From positions 1-5,473 of the forward strand of contig JALUUN010000644.1 in assembly GCA_027021325.1 (NCBI GenBank): a stretch of DNA of 5,473 bases, given 5' to 3'. Under the pieces are notes generated by a model that did no database searches, was not told the DNA's origin, and saw only the letters and a program-made list of their open reading frames with translations. The position numbers were made by a program, and so were the translations under genes. Numbering within the stretch: position 1 is the first letter of the stretch; each line of letters begins with the position of its first letter. Of the stretch, positions 1 through 5,473 are shown one piece after another. This stretch comes from Planctomycetota bacterium. Lineage in GTDB: Bacteria; Planctomycetota; UBA1135.

Positions 1-351
1 GTAGAGGCGCTCGGCGGGCAGCAGGCGTTGCACCTCCAGCCGCGCCCGGCCTCCGGGGCGGGTGTCCAGGGCCGCGCCCCGGTAGCCGAAGCCGTCGGCG
101 GGGTACTCGTAGCCGTCACTTTCGACGAAGAACCAGACCCGCCGTCCCAGGAGACCGGGTTCGTCGAAGGCGGCCCAGCCGCCGTTGTCGGTCCACAGGC
201 GGATGCCGTGGACCGTGCGCAACAGGACCAGCGGCACGCCACGGCCGGTCGCGCGGTCCACCACCTGGATGCCGAAGGGCTGCGGGCGCGGCGGCGGGTC
301 CTGGGGCCCGGGGGGAAAGACCAGAAGGCCGAAGAGGAGGGCGGCCGGCAT
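1..351 (-). CDS. Exported protein of unknown function, N-terminal part (3' end cut by window edge)
   Basis: I read an open frame of 117 codons from an ATG at 351 down to base 1 with no stop, so the C-terminal part lies outside the window. The protein begins MPAALLFGLLVFPPGPQ, a short hydrophobic stretch like a signal peptide but without the usual early Lys/Arg, then a Pro-rich linker (about residues 15-25). Residues 26-117 look like a beta-rich carboxypeptidase-regulatory or Ig-like fold: FGIQVVDRATGRGVPLVLL, then RLWTDNGGWAAFDEPGLLG, then ESDGYEYPADGFGYRG, ending RLEVQRLLPAERLY. The order 'attribute of a trait, made visible, then applied to a whole' is typical of such domains, and I recall similar proteins from Planctomycetota, but I cannot name the family. 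Codon third positions are mostly G or C, supporting this frame. An in-frame TTG at 411 would add a basic N-terminus but would put the start upstream of the hairpin. It lies 77 bp behind the upstream gene's stop and may be cotranscribed with it. Confidence 0.72.
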   Translation of the reverse strand, partial: MPAALLFGLLVFPPGPQDPPPRPQPFGIQVVDRATGRGVPLVLLRTVHGIRLWTDNGGWAAFDEPGLLGRRVWFFVESDGYEYPADGFGYRGAALDTRPGGRARLEVQRLLPAERLY

Positions 352-376
352 GCCCCCATGATGCCCGGAACGGAAG

Positions 377-407
377 GCGCCCCGGAGCCGGCGAGGCTCC
401 GGGGCGC
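377..407 (-). terminator. Perfect 13-bp hairpin between two co-directional genes (terminator or attenuator)
   Basis: The left arm GCGCCCCGGAGCC (377-389) and right arm GGCTCCGGGGCGC (395-407) are exact reverse complements around a 5-nt loop. The hairpin begins 22 bp beyond the stop codon of the propeller gene that ends at 429, and it precedes the next minus-strand start at 351. On the minus strand it is followed by CTTCCGTTCC, which is only mildly T-rich, so it is not a textbook intrinsic terminator. It may terminate partially, protect the 3' end of the upstream mRNA, or separate expression of the two genes. The hairpin is seen directly; its function is inferred. Confidence 0.65.
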
Positions 408-428
408 ACAAGCGGCGCCGGCCGCGGT

Positions 429-3400
429 TCAGGGCTCGACCAGGGTCAAGCGCTGGTCGGCGGCGACATTGGTCAAGGTCAGGGTACGGCCGCTGGGCCA
501 GCGCACCTCCACCGTGTCGGCTACGGTGCTCGAACCCAGGCCGAACTGCAGGATCGGCGAATCCTGCGAGAACAGACCGCGGCCGCCGGAGATCTCGGCC
601 ATGCGCGTCATGCCGCCGGCCGTGACCCAGGCGCGGGCACCGATGCTGTCCAGGTTGCTGACCGTGGCCTTGAGCTCGATCTGCAGCCAGTGGTTGCTGC
701 CGCCCTTGTTCCGGAAGAGCTGCCCGCCGATCATGTCCGGCGGCAGGTTGGCGCGGTTGGCCAGGTAGAAGTCCAGGTCGCCGTCCTCGTCGTAGTCGCC
801 GAAGATGATGGCCTTGCCCTCGGCCAGGTTGTTGGCGCCGATCTCAGCGGCGATGTCGGTGAAGGTGCCGTCGCCATTGTTCAGGAAGAAGAGGTTCGGG
901 CCGACGCAGCCGATGGCGAGGTCGAGCCAGCCGTCGTTGTTCCAGTCGGCCCAGCCGGCCTCCCAGAAGTCCACGTACTGCTCCGTGGGCAGCGGCCACA
1001 TGCCGAGTTCCTCCGAGACCTCGGTGAAGGTGCCGTCGCCGTTGTTGTGGAAGATGTAGAAGCGGTTGGGCAGGGTCTTCACCGAGCCGACGGTGACCTC
1101 GGTGAGGCACAGGTCGAGCCAGCCGTCGTTGTCGTAGTCGCCCCAGGCGGCGGCGGCACCGGAGGAGCCATCCTCGATCTGGGCGAGCATGCCCGAGGAG
1201 ACGGTCACATCGGTGAAGGTGCCGTTGCCGTTGTTGACGTAGAGGAAGTCGTCATTGTGCTTGCGCACCGCGGCCTGGGCGAAGTCCTGCCAGCCGTCGT
1301 TGTTCCAGTCCACCCAGTGCTGGCCCATGCTCTCGCCGTTGTACGGAATGCCCGAGCCGGGCTGGGCGTCGCTGAAGGTGCCGTCGCCGTTGTTGCGGAG
1401 GAGCACGTTCCAGTCGGTGCCCGGGTCGTTGAAGCCGACGGCATGGATGTCCAGCCAGCCGTCGTTGTCGAAGTCCACCCAGGACATGCCGGTGCCGTTG
1501 GGCATCTGCAGGCCGGCGCCGCTCTGGGCGTTCACGTCGGTGTAGACGTTGTTGTTGTTCTGGTAGAGCGTGGACTGGACGAAGTTGTGGGAGTAGAAGT
1601 CCAGGTCGCCGTCCCGGTCGTAGTCGGCGAAGACGTTGCGCATGGCGATGTAGGGGTCGCCGGCGCCGGTCTGGGCGGTCACGTCCACGAACTGGCCGGG
1701 AGCCACCTGCTCGAACAGGGTGTTCTCGTCGGTGTTGACCACGTACAGGTCGAGATCGCCGTCGCCGTCGTAGTCGGCCCAGCAGGCGCCCCACTTGTTG
1801 TGCATCTCGTCGGCGACGCCGGCCTGCCCGGTCACGTCCTCGAAGCCGTACTCCTCGAGATCGTCCTCCTTGAAGGGAACGATGCCTCCGGGCGGGACGT
1901 AGCGCATCTGCGAGACCTGGCCGCTCGGCCAGTCCACGCGCACCAGATCCACCCGCGAGTTGCTGGCCGAGGCCGCCGGCATGACCACCTCAAGGGAGTC
2001 CTGACTGTGGGAGCTGCTGCCGCCGAGAACCTGGGTGCCGAAGGTGCCCAGGTCGGTCGTGATGCTCACGCGGGCGCCGATGCCTGAGCGGTTGCTGCGG
2101 GTGCCCTCCAGACGGATCCTCAGGGTCGGGAAGAAGGACGGCACCTCGTTGAGAAAAGCGCGGAGCGTGTCGTTGTGGCGCACTGCCACGATGTCCTCGT
2201 CGCCGTCGCCGTCAAGGTCGGCGATGGCGAGGCCGCGGTACTCGCCCGGCTCTCCCATGCCGGCGATCTGGGTGAAGTCGCCGAAGGAGCGGCCGCTGAG
2301 GTTGCCGAAGACCAGGACGCCGCTTCCGGTCTCGGTAGCGGCCACCAGATCCTCCCAGGTGTCGTAGTTGAGGTCCACGAAGGCCGTGCCCCAGCTGTCC
2401 TCGCCGCTGACGTTCAGGCGGCTGGCCCAGTCGCCGCGGAAGGAACCGCCGATGTTGGCCAGGAGCACGTTGCCCGGCGTCGGGCTGTTGGGGGTGGTGA
2501 AGCGGTCGGCGATGTACAGGTCCAGGTCTCCGTCCCGGTCCGGGTCGCCGGCGGCGATGCCACGGCCCCAGCCGGAATGCGAGGCCCAGTTGCCGGCGTT
2601 CGGCGCCGCCGAGAAGGTGCCGTCGCCGTTGTTGATGTAGTAGACGTCCTGGTAGTAGGGCGTGTCGTCGTTGGCGTTGACCACGTACAGATCCGGCCAC
2701 AGGTCCCCCGTGAAGTCGGCGGCCACGACCGCCATGGTCGGCCGGTTCAGGAGGGTGTTGCTGCCGTCGTTGATGCCGGCCAGGGCGGTGACGTCGCTGA
2801 AGGTGCCGTCACCGTTGTTCCGGTACAGGCGGTTGGCATTGGCGGCGTCGCCAGAAGCGTTCAAGACCGCGTGGCCGACGAAGAGATCCACCCAGCCGTC
2901 CCGGTCGTAGTCGAGCCAGGCGGCAGAGGTGGCCCGGAGGCCGGGATAGGCACCGAGCGGGGAGGCCGCAAGGTCGTCCACGCCGGCGGCGGCGGCCCGC
3001 TCGCTGAAGAGCGGCTGTCCCGGCAGAATGACGCCGCCGTTCTCCATGAGCTCGTTGTGGAGCAGGAGGTTGGCCGGCCCGTCCGCGGGGTTCACGCCGT
3101 TGAGATCCGCGAACTCGTTGTCGGTCGTGATGTAGAGGTCCACATCGCCGTCGTTGTCGTAGTCGGCGAAGACCACCCCGCTCATCTCGACGCTCGGAAG
3201 GGGCGGCAGGAGGCTGTCCGAGAGCTGGAAGCCCAGGTTGGGGCCCAGGTTCAGGTAGAGGTGCGGGCTCAGGCCGAAGCCGTTGGTGACGAAGAGGTCC
3301 ACGCGGCCGTCGTTGTTGACGTCCGGCGCGGCGATGCCGAGTCCCAGGCCGGTGGCGGCGGCGTAGAACTCGTTGCCGAGGCCAAGGGCACGAGTGGCGT

Positions 3401-3476
3401 CCTGGAACTGGGCAGGGAGCGGGCTGGCTGCGAGCAGCGCCAGGCCCGCGATCCTCAGGGGGCGGATCCGGAGCAT
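429..3476 (-). CDS. Secreted double beta-propeller protein: two sets of seven FG-GAP/VCBS blades, each followed by an UnbV/ASPIC domain
   Basis: This 1015-residue protein starts with a clear signal peptide (MLRIRPLRIAGLALLAASPL, predicted cleavage after PAQ near residue 23), so it is exported. Calcium-loop motifs of the type DxDxDGxxD begin at residues 52, 105, 189, 254, 311, 368 and 420. A diverged UnbV/ASPIC-type domain follows at about 453-537 (RSGIGARVSI, VRVDWPSGQV). A second set of seven loops begins at 568, 618, 668, 723, 780, 844 and 894, and a canonical UnbV/ASPIC domain closes the protein at about 929-1013 (SIGARAWVTAG, VEVRWPSGRTLTLTNV). NNGDGTF-type linkers join several blades (220, 282, 695, 749, 811, 866). 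Such repeats fold as calcium-stabilised seven-bladed propellers; the family includes the animal cartilage acidic protein CRTAC1 and many bacterial surface proteins. Ligand unknown. There is no visible membrane anchor, dockerin, PEP-CTERM or other sorting tail. The ATG at 3476 has no Shine-Dalgarno sequence but is placed exactly for the signal peptide. The stop is TGA at 431-429. Confidence 0.93.
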   Translation of the reverse strand: MLRIRPLRIAGLALLAASPLPAQFQDATRALGLGNEFYAAATGLGLGIAAPDVNNDGRVDLFVTNGFGLSPHLYLNLGPNLGFQLSDSLLPPLPSVEMSGVVFADYDNDGDVDLYITTDNEFADLNGVNPADGPANLLLHNELMENGGVILPGQPLFSERAAAAGVDDLAASPLGAYPGLRATSAAWLDYDRDGWVDLFVGHAVLNASGDAANANRLYRNNGDGTFSDVTALAGINDGSNTLLNRPTMAVVAADFTGDLWPDLYVVNANDDTPYYQDVYYINNGDGTFSAAPNAGNWASHSGWGRGIAAGDPDRDGDLDLYIADRFTTPNSPTPGNVLLANIGGSFRGDWASRLNVSGEDSWGTAFVDLNYDTWEDLVAATETGSGVLVFGNLSGRSFGDFTQIAGMGEPGEYRGLAIADLDGDGDEDIVAVRHNDTLRAFLNEVPSFFPTLRIRLEGTRSNRSGIGARVSITTDLGTFGTQVLGGSSSHSQDSLEVVMPAASASNSRVDLVRVDWPSGQVSQMRYVPPGGIVPFKEDDLEEYGFEDVTGQAGVADEMHNKWGACWADYDGDGDLDLYVVNTDENTLFEQVAPGQFVDVTAQTGAGDPYIAMRNVFADYDRDGDLDFYSHNFVQSTLYQNNNNVYTDVNAQSGAGLQMPNGTGMSWVDFDNDGWLDIHAVGFNDPGTDWNVLLRNNGDGTFSDAQPGSGIPYNGESMGQHWVDWNNDGWQDFAQAAVRKHNDDFLYVNNGNGTFTDVTVSSGMLAQIEDGSSGAAAAWGDYDNDGWLDLCLTEVTVGSVKTLPNRFYIFHNNGDGTFTEVSEELGMWPLPTEQYVDFWEAGWADWNNDGWLDLAIGCVGPNLFFLNNGDGTFTDIAAEIGANNLAEGKAIIFGDYDEDGDLDFYLANRANLPPDMIGGQLFRNKGGSNHWLQIELKATVSNLDSIGARAWVTAGGMTRMAEISGGRGLFSQDSPILQFGLGSSTVADTVEVRWPSGRTLTLTNVAADQRLTLVEP
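861..2819 (-). repeat. Six dispersed 21-bp coding repeats (NNGDGTF linker)
   Basis: Near-identical 21-bp units, written on the plus strand as gaaggtgccgtcgcc followed by rttgtt, lie at 861-881, 1026-1046, 1215-1235, 1374-1394, 2613-2633 and 2799-2819. Each encodes the linker peptide NNGDGTF (one copy NNGNGTF) between propeller blades. All are in frame and differ at only one or two bases, usually at codon third positions. Four lie in the second propeller and two in the first. They are explained by protein repeats with shared codon choice, though such identity could also support recombination between blades. Confidence 0.8.
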
Positions 3477-3589
3477 GGGTTGTTGGGCGATCGGTGTTTC
3501 GGGGGCGTTGTAGGGGCCGGACCGCAGGCCGGGGGGTGGGAGGGTCCGGGGGACGGGCTCCAGGAGGCAACCGGAACCCGCAGGTCAGC

Positions 3590-3595
3590 ATTCTA
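3590..3595 (-). promoter_or_regulatory. Candidate -10 box for the minus-strand double-propeller gene
   Basis: TAGAAT reads on the minus strand in one of the few AT-rich spots of the region. It would give a leader of roughly 105-110 bases before the ATG at 3476. No good -35 hexamer sits 16-18 bases upstream. A short inverted repeat, TCCCG-gaa-CGGGA (3597-3609), occupies the spacer region and could be an operator. CCGGAAC occurs on both sides of the box, at 3571-3577 and 3599-3605. Prediction by eye only. Confidence 0.25.
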
Positions 3596-3648
3596 ATCCC
3601 GGAACGGGAGGTGACCGGGACTCCGGCCGTCTTCCTTGCAGGAAGTCG

Positions 3649-3654
3649 TAGAAT
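3649..3654 (+). promoter_or_regulatory. Candidate -10 box for the plus-strand FG-GAP gene
   Basis: TAGAAT reads on the plus strand, and the implied transcript would have a leader of about 60 bases before the ATG at 3723. The -35 position is poor. A small inverted repeat, CTTCCT-tgc-AGGAAG (3631-3645), lies just upstream and might bind a regulator. The box mirrors the TAGAAT facing the other way at 3595-3590. Prediction by eye only. Confidence 0.25.
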
Positions 3655-3722
3655 TCTGGTGCGGACCGGCCCCCGCCTCCCCGGGCGGTTCGTGGGCGCG
3701 GTCGGCCCTCCCCTCTGCACCC

Positions 3723-5255
3723 ATGTCCGTATTCCTGGCCCTTCTCCTGGCCCCGCAGTGGGCCCCAGGTCCGGTTCTGGAAGACCCTTCGGGCGTTCCC
3801 TTCGACCTCCTGGGTGGCGCCCTGGACCGGAGCGGCGATCTCCTCGCCGCCGGTGTCCCCCGCGCCGACTCGGCCGCGGGCGCCGACACCGGGAAGGTCC
3901 TCGTCTTCGCCCGGGATCCGGCCACGGGCTCCTGGAGCCTGGACCAGGAGGTCCACTCCTGGGCCGCCGTCCTGCCCGGCGAGCGCTTCGGTGAGGACGT
4001 GGCCCTGGACGGCGGCCGCCTGCTCGCCGGCGCCCCGCTCTCCGGGCCGCTCGCCACCGGTGCCGCCCTCTTCTACACCTGGGACGACGCTCTCCAGACC
4101 TGGAGGCCCGAGCGCCGCGTGATTCCCTCGGAACTCACGGGCGGCGAGACCTTCGGTGCGGCGGTCGCCCTGGACGGGGACTTCGCCGCCGTGGGCGCCC
4201 CGGAGACCCCCTTCTTCGGTGCCAGCCAGGCCGGGGCGGTCTGGACCTACCGCTGGGACGCCTCGCTGGGCTGGGTCGAAGAGCAGAAGCTCCAGAGCGC
4301 TCTCCCCATCCGCGACGAGCGCTTCGGCGTCGCCCTGGACCTGGAGGGCGATCGCCTCGCCGTCGGCGCCCACGGCGACGACCAGCGCGGCGCCGTCCAC
4401 ATCTTCGAGCGCGATCCCGCGAGCGGCCAGTGGCTCGAGACCGCGGTCCTGGAGGCGCCACTCGGCGATGCCCAGGCCGGCGACCTCTTCGGCACCGCCG
4501 TGGACCTGCGCGGCGACGAACTGGCCGTCGGCTGCTTCCAGGACGACGAGGCCGCTCTGGACGCCGGCGCCCTCTACCGCTTTGTCCGTGACCCCGGAAG
4601 CGGCGTCTGGATCTTGGCCGAGAAGATCGTTCCTCCCGACCTCCAGGCGGGGGACAAACTCGGCACGGCCGTCGCCCTGGACGCCGGCCGCATCGCCGCC
4701 GGCGCACCCTTCGCCGACACCCTGCAGCCCGACAGCGGCGCGGTCTTCGTCTGGCGCTTCGATGGCAACTTCGGCGAGTGGCGCCGCGAGGAGGTCCTTC
4801 CTCCCGCGAGTCCTGCGCCGGGCGATCGTTTCGGCCAGAGCCTGATCCTCGGCGACGGAGAGCTCCTCGCCGGCGCGCCCGGCGGCGACGGCACGGCCGG
4901 CACGGACTCCGGTCTCCTGGAGGTCCGCAATCTCGTCCGCCTGGAGGCGAGCCCGGATCCGGTCTGGACTGCCGGCGGCAGTGCCAGCCTCACGGCCCGC
5001 GGCTTCCGGCCCGACGAGTCGGCCTGGCTCGCCTACAGCCTCGCCGGCCTCGGCGGCCAGTTCGTGCCGCCCCTCGGCATCACCATCGCCCTCGGCGAGC
5101 CGGCGGTGCAGGTCGGTCCCGGGGTGCCGACCGACGCCCAGGGCGAGGTCACCTGGAACCTCGCCATCCCCGCCGGTGCCGCCGGCCGTCTCGTCTGGTT
5201 CCAGGCGGCGCAGGCCGGCCAGGCGAGCGAAGTCCGCCCGGTCCAGGTGCAGTAG
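3723..5255 (+). CDS. Secreted FG-GAP (integrin-alpha-like) seven-bladed beta-propeller with C-terminal beta-rich module
   Basis: The protein is 510 residues from the ATG at 3723. MSVFLALLLAPQWAPG is a short hydrophobic signal-like start with no basic residue. Seven FG-GAP repeats follow, recognisable by a [E/D]xFGxxVxLDGDxLAVGAP-like pattern: about 27-77 (degenerate, LLGGALDRSGDLLAAGVP), 88-134 (ERFGEDVALDGGRLLAGAP), 142-192, 199-243, 253-302, 311-360 and 368-402. Between them are strands such as GKVLVFARDPATGSW and GAVHIFERDPASGQW. Seven repeats match a closed propeller like the head of integrin alpha chains. Residues 403-510 form a separate beta-rich module (SLTARGFRP, AYSLAGLGGQFVPPLG, GEVTWNLAIPAGAAGRLVWFQAAQ) of a kind I recall at the C-terminus of many planctomycete exported proteins. 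The calcium DxDxDG loops of the neighbouring gene are absent, so the two propellers are different subfamilies. The frame is open upstream to a TTG at 3636, but the 29 extra residues would bury the signal segment, so ATG is preferred. No Shine-Dalgarno sequence is visible. The gene diverges from the minus-strand propeller gene across 246 bp. Likely role: binding or adhesion outside the cell; no ligand can be named. Confidence 0.9.
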   Translation: MSVFLALLLAPQWAPGPVLEDPSGVPFDLLGGALDRSGDLLAAGVPRADSAAGADTGKVLVFARDPATGSWSLDQEVHSWAAVLPGERFGEDVALDGGRLLAGAPLSGPLATGAALFYTWDDALQTWRPERRVIPSELTGGETFGAAVALDGDFAAVGAPETPFFGASQAGAVWTYRWDASLGWVEEQKLQSALPIRDERFGVALDLEGDRLAVGAHGDDQRGAVHIFERDPASGQWLETAVLEAPLGDAQAGDLFGTAVDLRGDELAVGCFQDDEAALDAGALYRFVRDPGSGVWILAEKIVPPDLQAGDKLGTAVALDAGRIAAGAPFADTLQPDSGAVFVWRFDGNFGEWRREEVLPPASPAPGDRFGQSLILGDGELLAGAPGGDGTAGTDSGLLEVRNLVRLEASPDPVWTAGGSASLTARGFRPDESAWLAYSLAGLGGQFVPPLGITIALGEPAVQVGPGVPTDAQGEVTWNLAIPAGAAGRLVWFQAAQAGQASEVRPVQVQ

Positions 5256-5318
5256 GGGGAGGTGGCGGAAGGTCCTGCCGCGAATGCCGGCGAGGCCCCT
5301 GCTGGGGGGACGAAAAAT

Positions 5319-5347
5319 CCCTGCCGCCTCAGGGGGAGGCGGCAGGG
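5319..5347 (-). terminator. Intrinsic terminator, strongest on the minus strand, probably shared by convergent genes
   Basis: CCCTGCCGCCTC (5319-5330) and GAGGCGGCAGGG (5336-5347) form a perfect 12-bp GC-rich stem with a 5-nt loop. On the minus strand the stem is followed directly by ATTTTTCG, a classic U-tract. On the plus strand it is followed only by TTCGTC, so it would be weaker there. It lies 63 bp beyond the stop of the plus-strand FG-GAP gene and can serve that gene too, but its polarity implies a minus-strand transcript arriving from beyond 5347. Confidence 0.85.
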
Positions 5348-5431
5348 TTCGTCAGTCCCCTTCAAGCCGGGGTCCGGGCCGGGCGGACGGGGAGGATCCG
5401 GACCTGCCTGGGCCGGTTCCCGGCCAGCTGA

Positions 5432-5473
5432 CTTGCCCGGGGGCAAGAAGGCGGGGATCTCCGCCGCGGGGAT
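5432..5473 (-). CDS. Possible C-terminal fragment of an HU/IHF-like DNA-binding protein (partial, frame unresolved)
   Basis: From the right edge, the minus strand reads IPAAEIPAFLPPGK with very GC-rich third positions. HU-family proteins typically end in a pattern like IPA(A/S)K(V/I)PAFKPGKALK, so the match is close, with one extra Pro before GK. HU would be a histone-like nucleoid protein of about 90-100 residues; only its tail would be in this window. The strong minus-strand terminator at 5319-5347 supports a gene ending here. Against it, this frame has no stop before the terminator and stays open back to 5033, while the other two minus frames stop at 5364-5362 and 5354-5352. A frameshift, for example at the G-run 5439-5443, or a chance match would each explain this. 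Only the peptide listed is supported. Confidence 0.35.

Noticed and set aside
116..409. Minus-strand 97-codon frame starting at a GTG inside the hairpin
   Set aside because: It overlaps the better frame starting at 351, has Arg/Pro/Gly-rich low-complexity composition and would begin within the inverted repeat.
861..2819. Regularly recurring 21-bp units that might suggest a CRISPR-like or DNA repeat array
   Set aside because: Spacing is uneven, all copies are in frame and encode the NNGDGTF linker of a repeat protein.
690..3596. Two long plus-strand open frames (690-2087 and 2175-3596) opposite the double-propeller gene
   Set aside because: They are very rich in Val, Ala, Gly and Glu, with no domain pattern, and are the antisense of repeated Asp/Gly/Asn codons in a GC-rich gene. 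The minus-strand frame carries a signal peptide and 14 ordered motifs.
2809..3720. Minus-strand 303-codon frame across the divergent region
   Set aside because: It is an Arg/Pro-rich out-of-frame shadow of the start of the propeller gene.
3585..4400. Minus-strand 271-codon frame opposite the FG-GAP gene
   Set aside because: It has no recognisable domain, and the plus strand has regular FG-GAP repeats over the same interval.
5411..5425. GGCCGG-ttc-CCGGCC small inverted repeat as a second terminator
   Set aside because: The stem is only six base pairs with no T-run on either side; such palindromes are expected by chance in DNA of this composition.

Overview
The window is GC-rich bacterial DNA (roughly two-thirds G+C by eye). 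It holds two complete genes and one truncated gene, all probably for exported proteins. Both complete proteins are seven-bladed beta-propeller types. A short piece of a possible fourth gene lies at the right edge. GC-rich codon third positions, no clear Shine-Dalgarno sequence at any start, calcium-loop propellers with UnbV/ASPIC domains, and an integrin-like FG-GAP protein with a beta-rich C-terminal module together suggest Planctomycetota or a similar environmental lineage with many secreted repeat proteins. That placement is inference; there is no marker gene here.

Layout: (1) 1-351, minus strand: N-terminal 117 codons of an exported protein with a carboxypeptidase-regulatory-like look, cut by the window edge. 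(2) 377-407: a perfect 13-bp inverted repeat in the 77-bp gap. (3) 429-3476, minus strand: a 1015-residue secreted protein with the architecture seven calcium-loop blades, UnbV/ASPIC domain, seven more blades, second UnbV/ASPIC domain. It looks like a doubled CRTAC1/UnbV-type protein. (4) 3477-3722: a divergent intergenic region with two outward-facing TAGAAT hexamers as weak -10 candidates. (5) 3723-5255, plus strand: a 510-residue FG-GAP (integrin-alpha-like) seven-repeat propeller with a C-terminal beta-rich module. (6) 5256-5473: non-coding on the plus strand, with a strong hairpin terminator at 5319-5347 whose T-tract is on the minus strand. This implies a convergent gene entering from the right, and the last 42 bases read on the minus strand like the C-terminus of an HU-type DNA-binding protein.

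The two minus-strand genes are co-directional and may form an operon with a hairpin between them. The plus-strand propeller gene diverges from them and could share control through the common upstream region. No enzyme active site, transporter, defence system, mobile element, CRISPR array or RNA gene is visible. Likely roles are extracellular or envelope binding and adhesion, but no ligand can be named from the sequence. I see no convincing new system. The most unusual items are the internally doubled 7+7-blade architecture and the unresolved reading frame beside the right-hand terminator.
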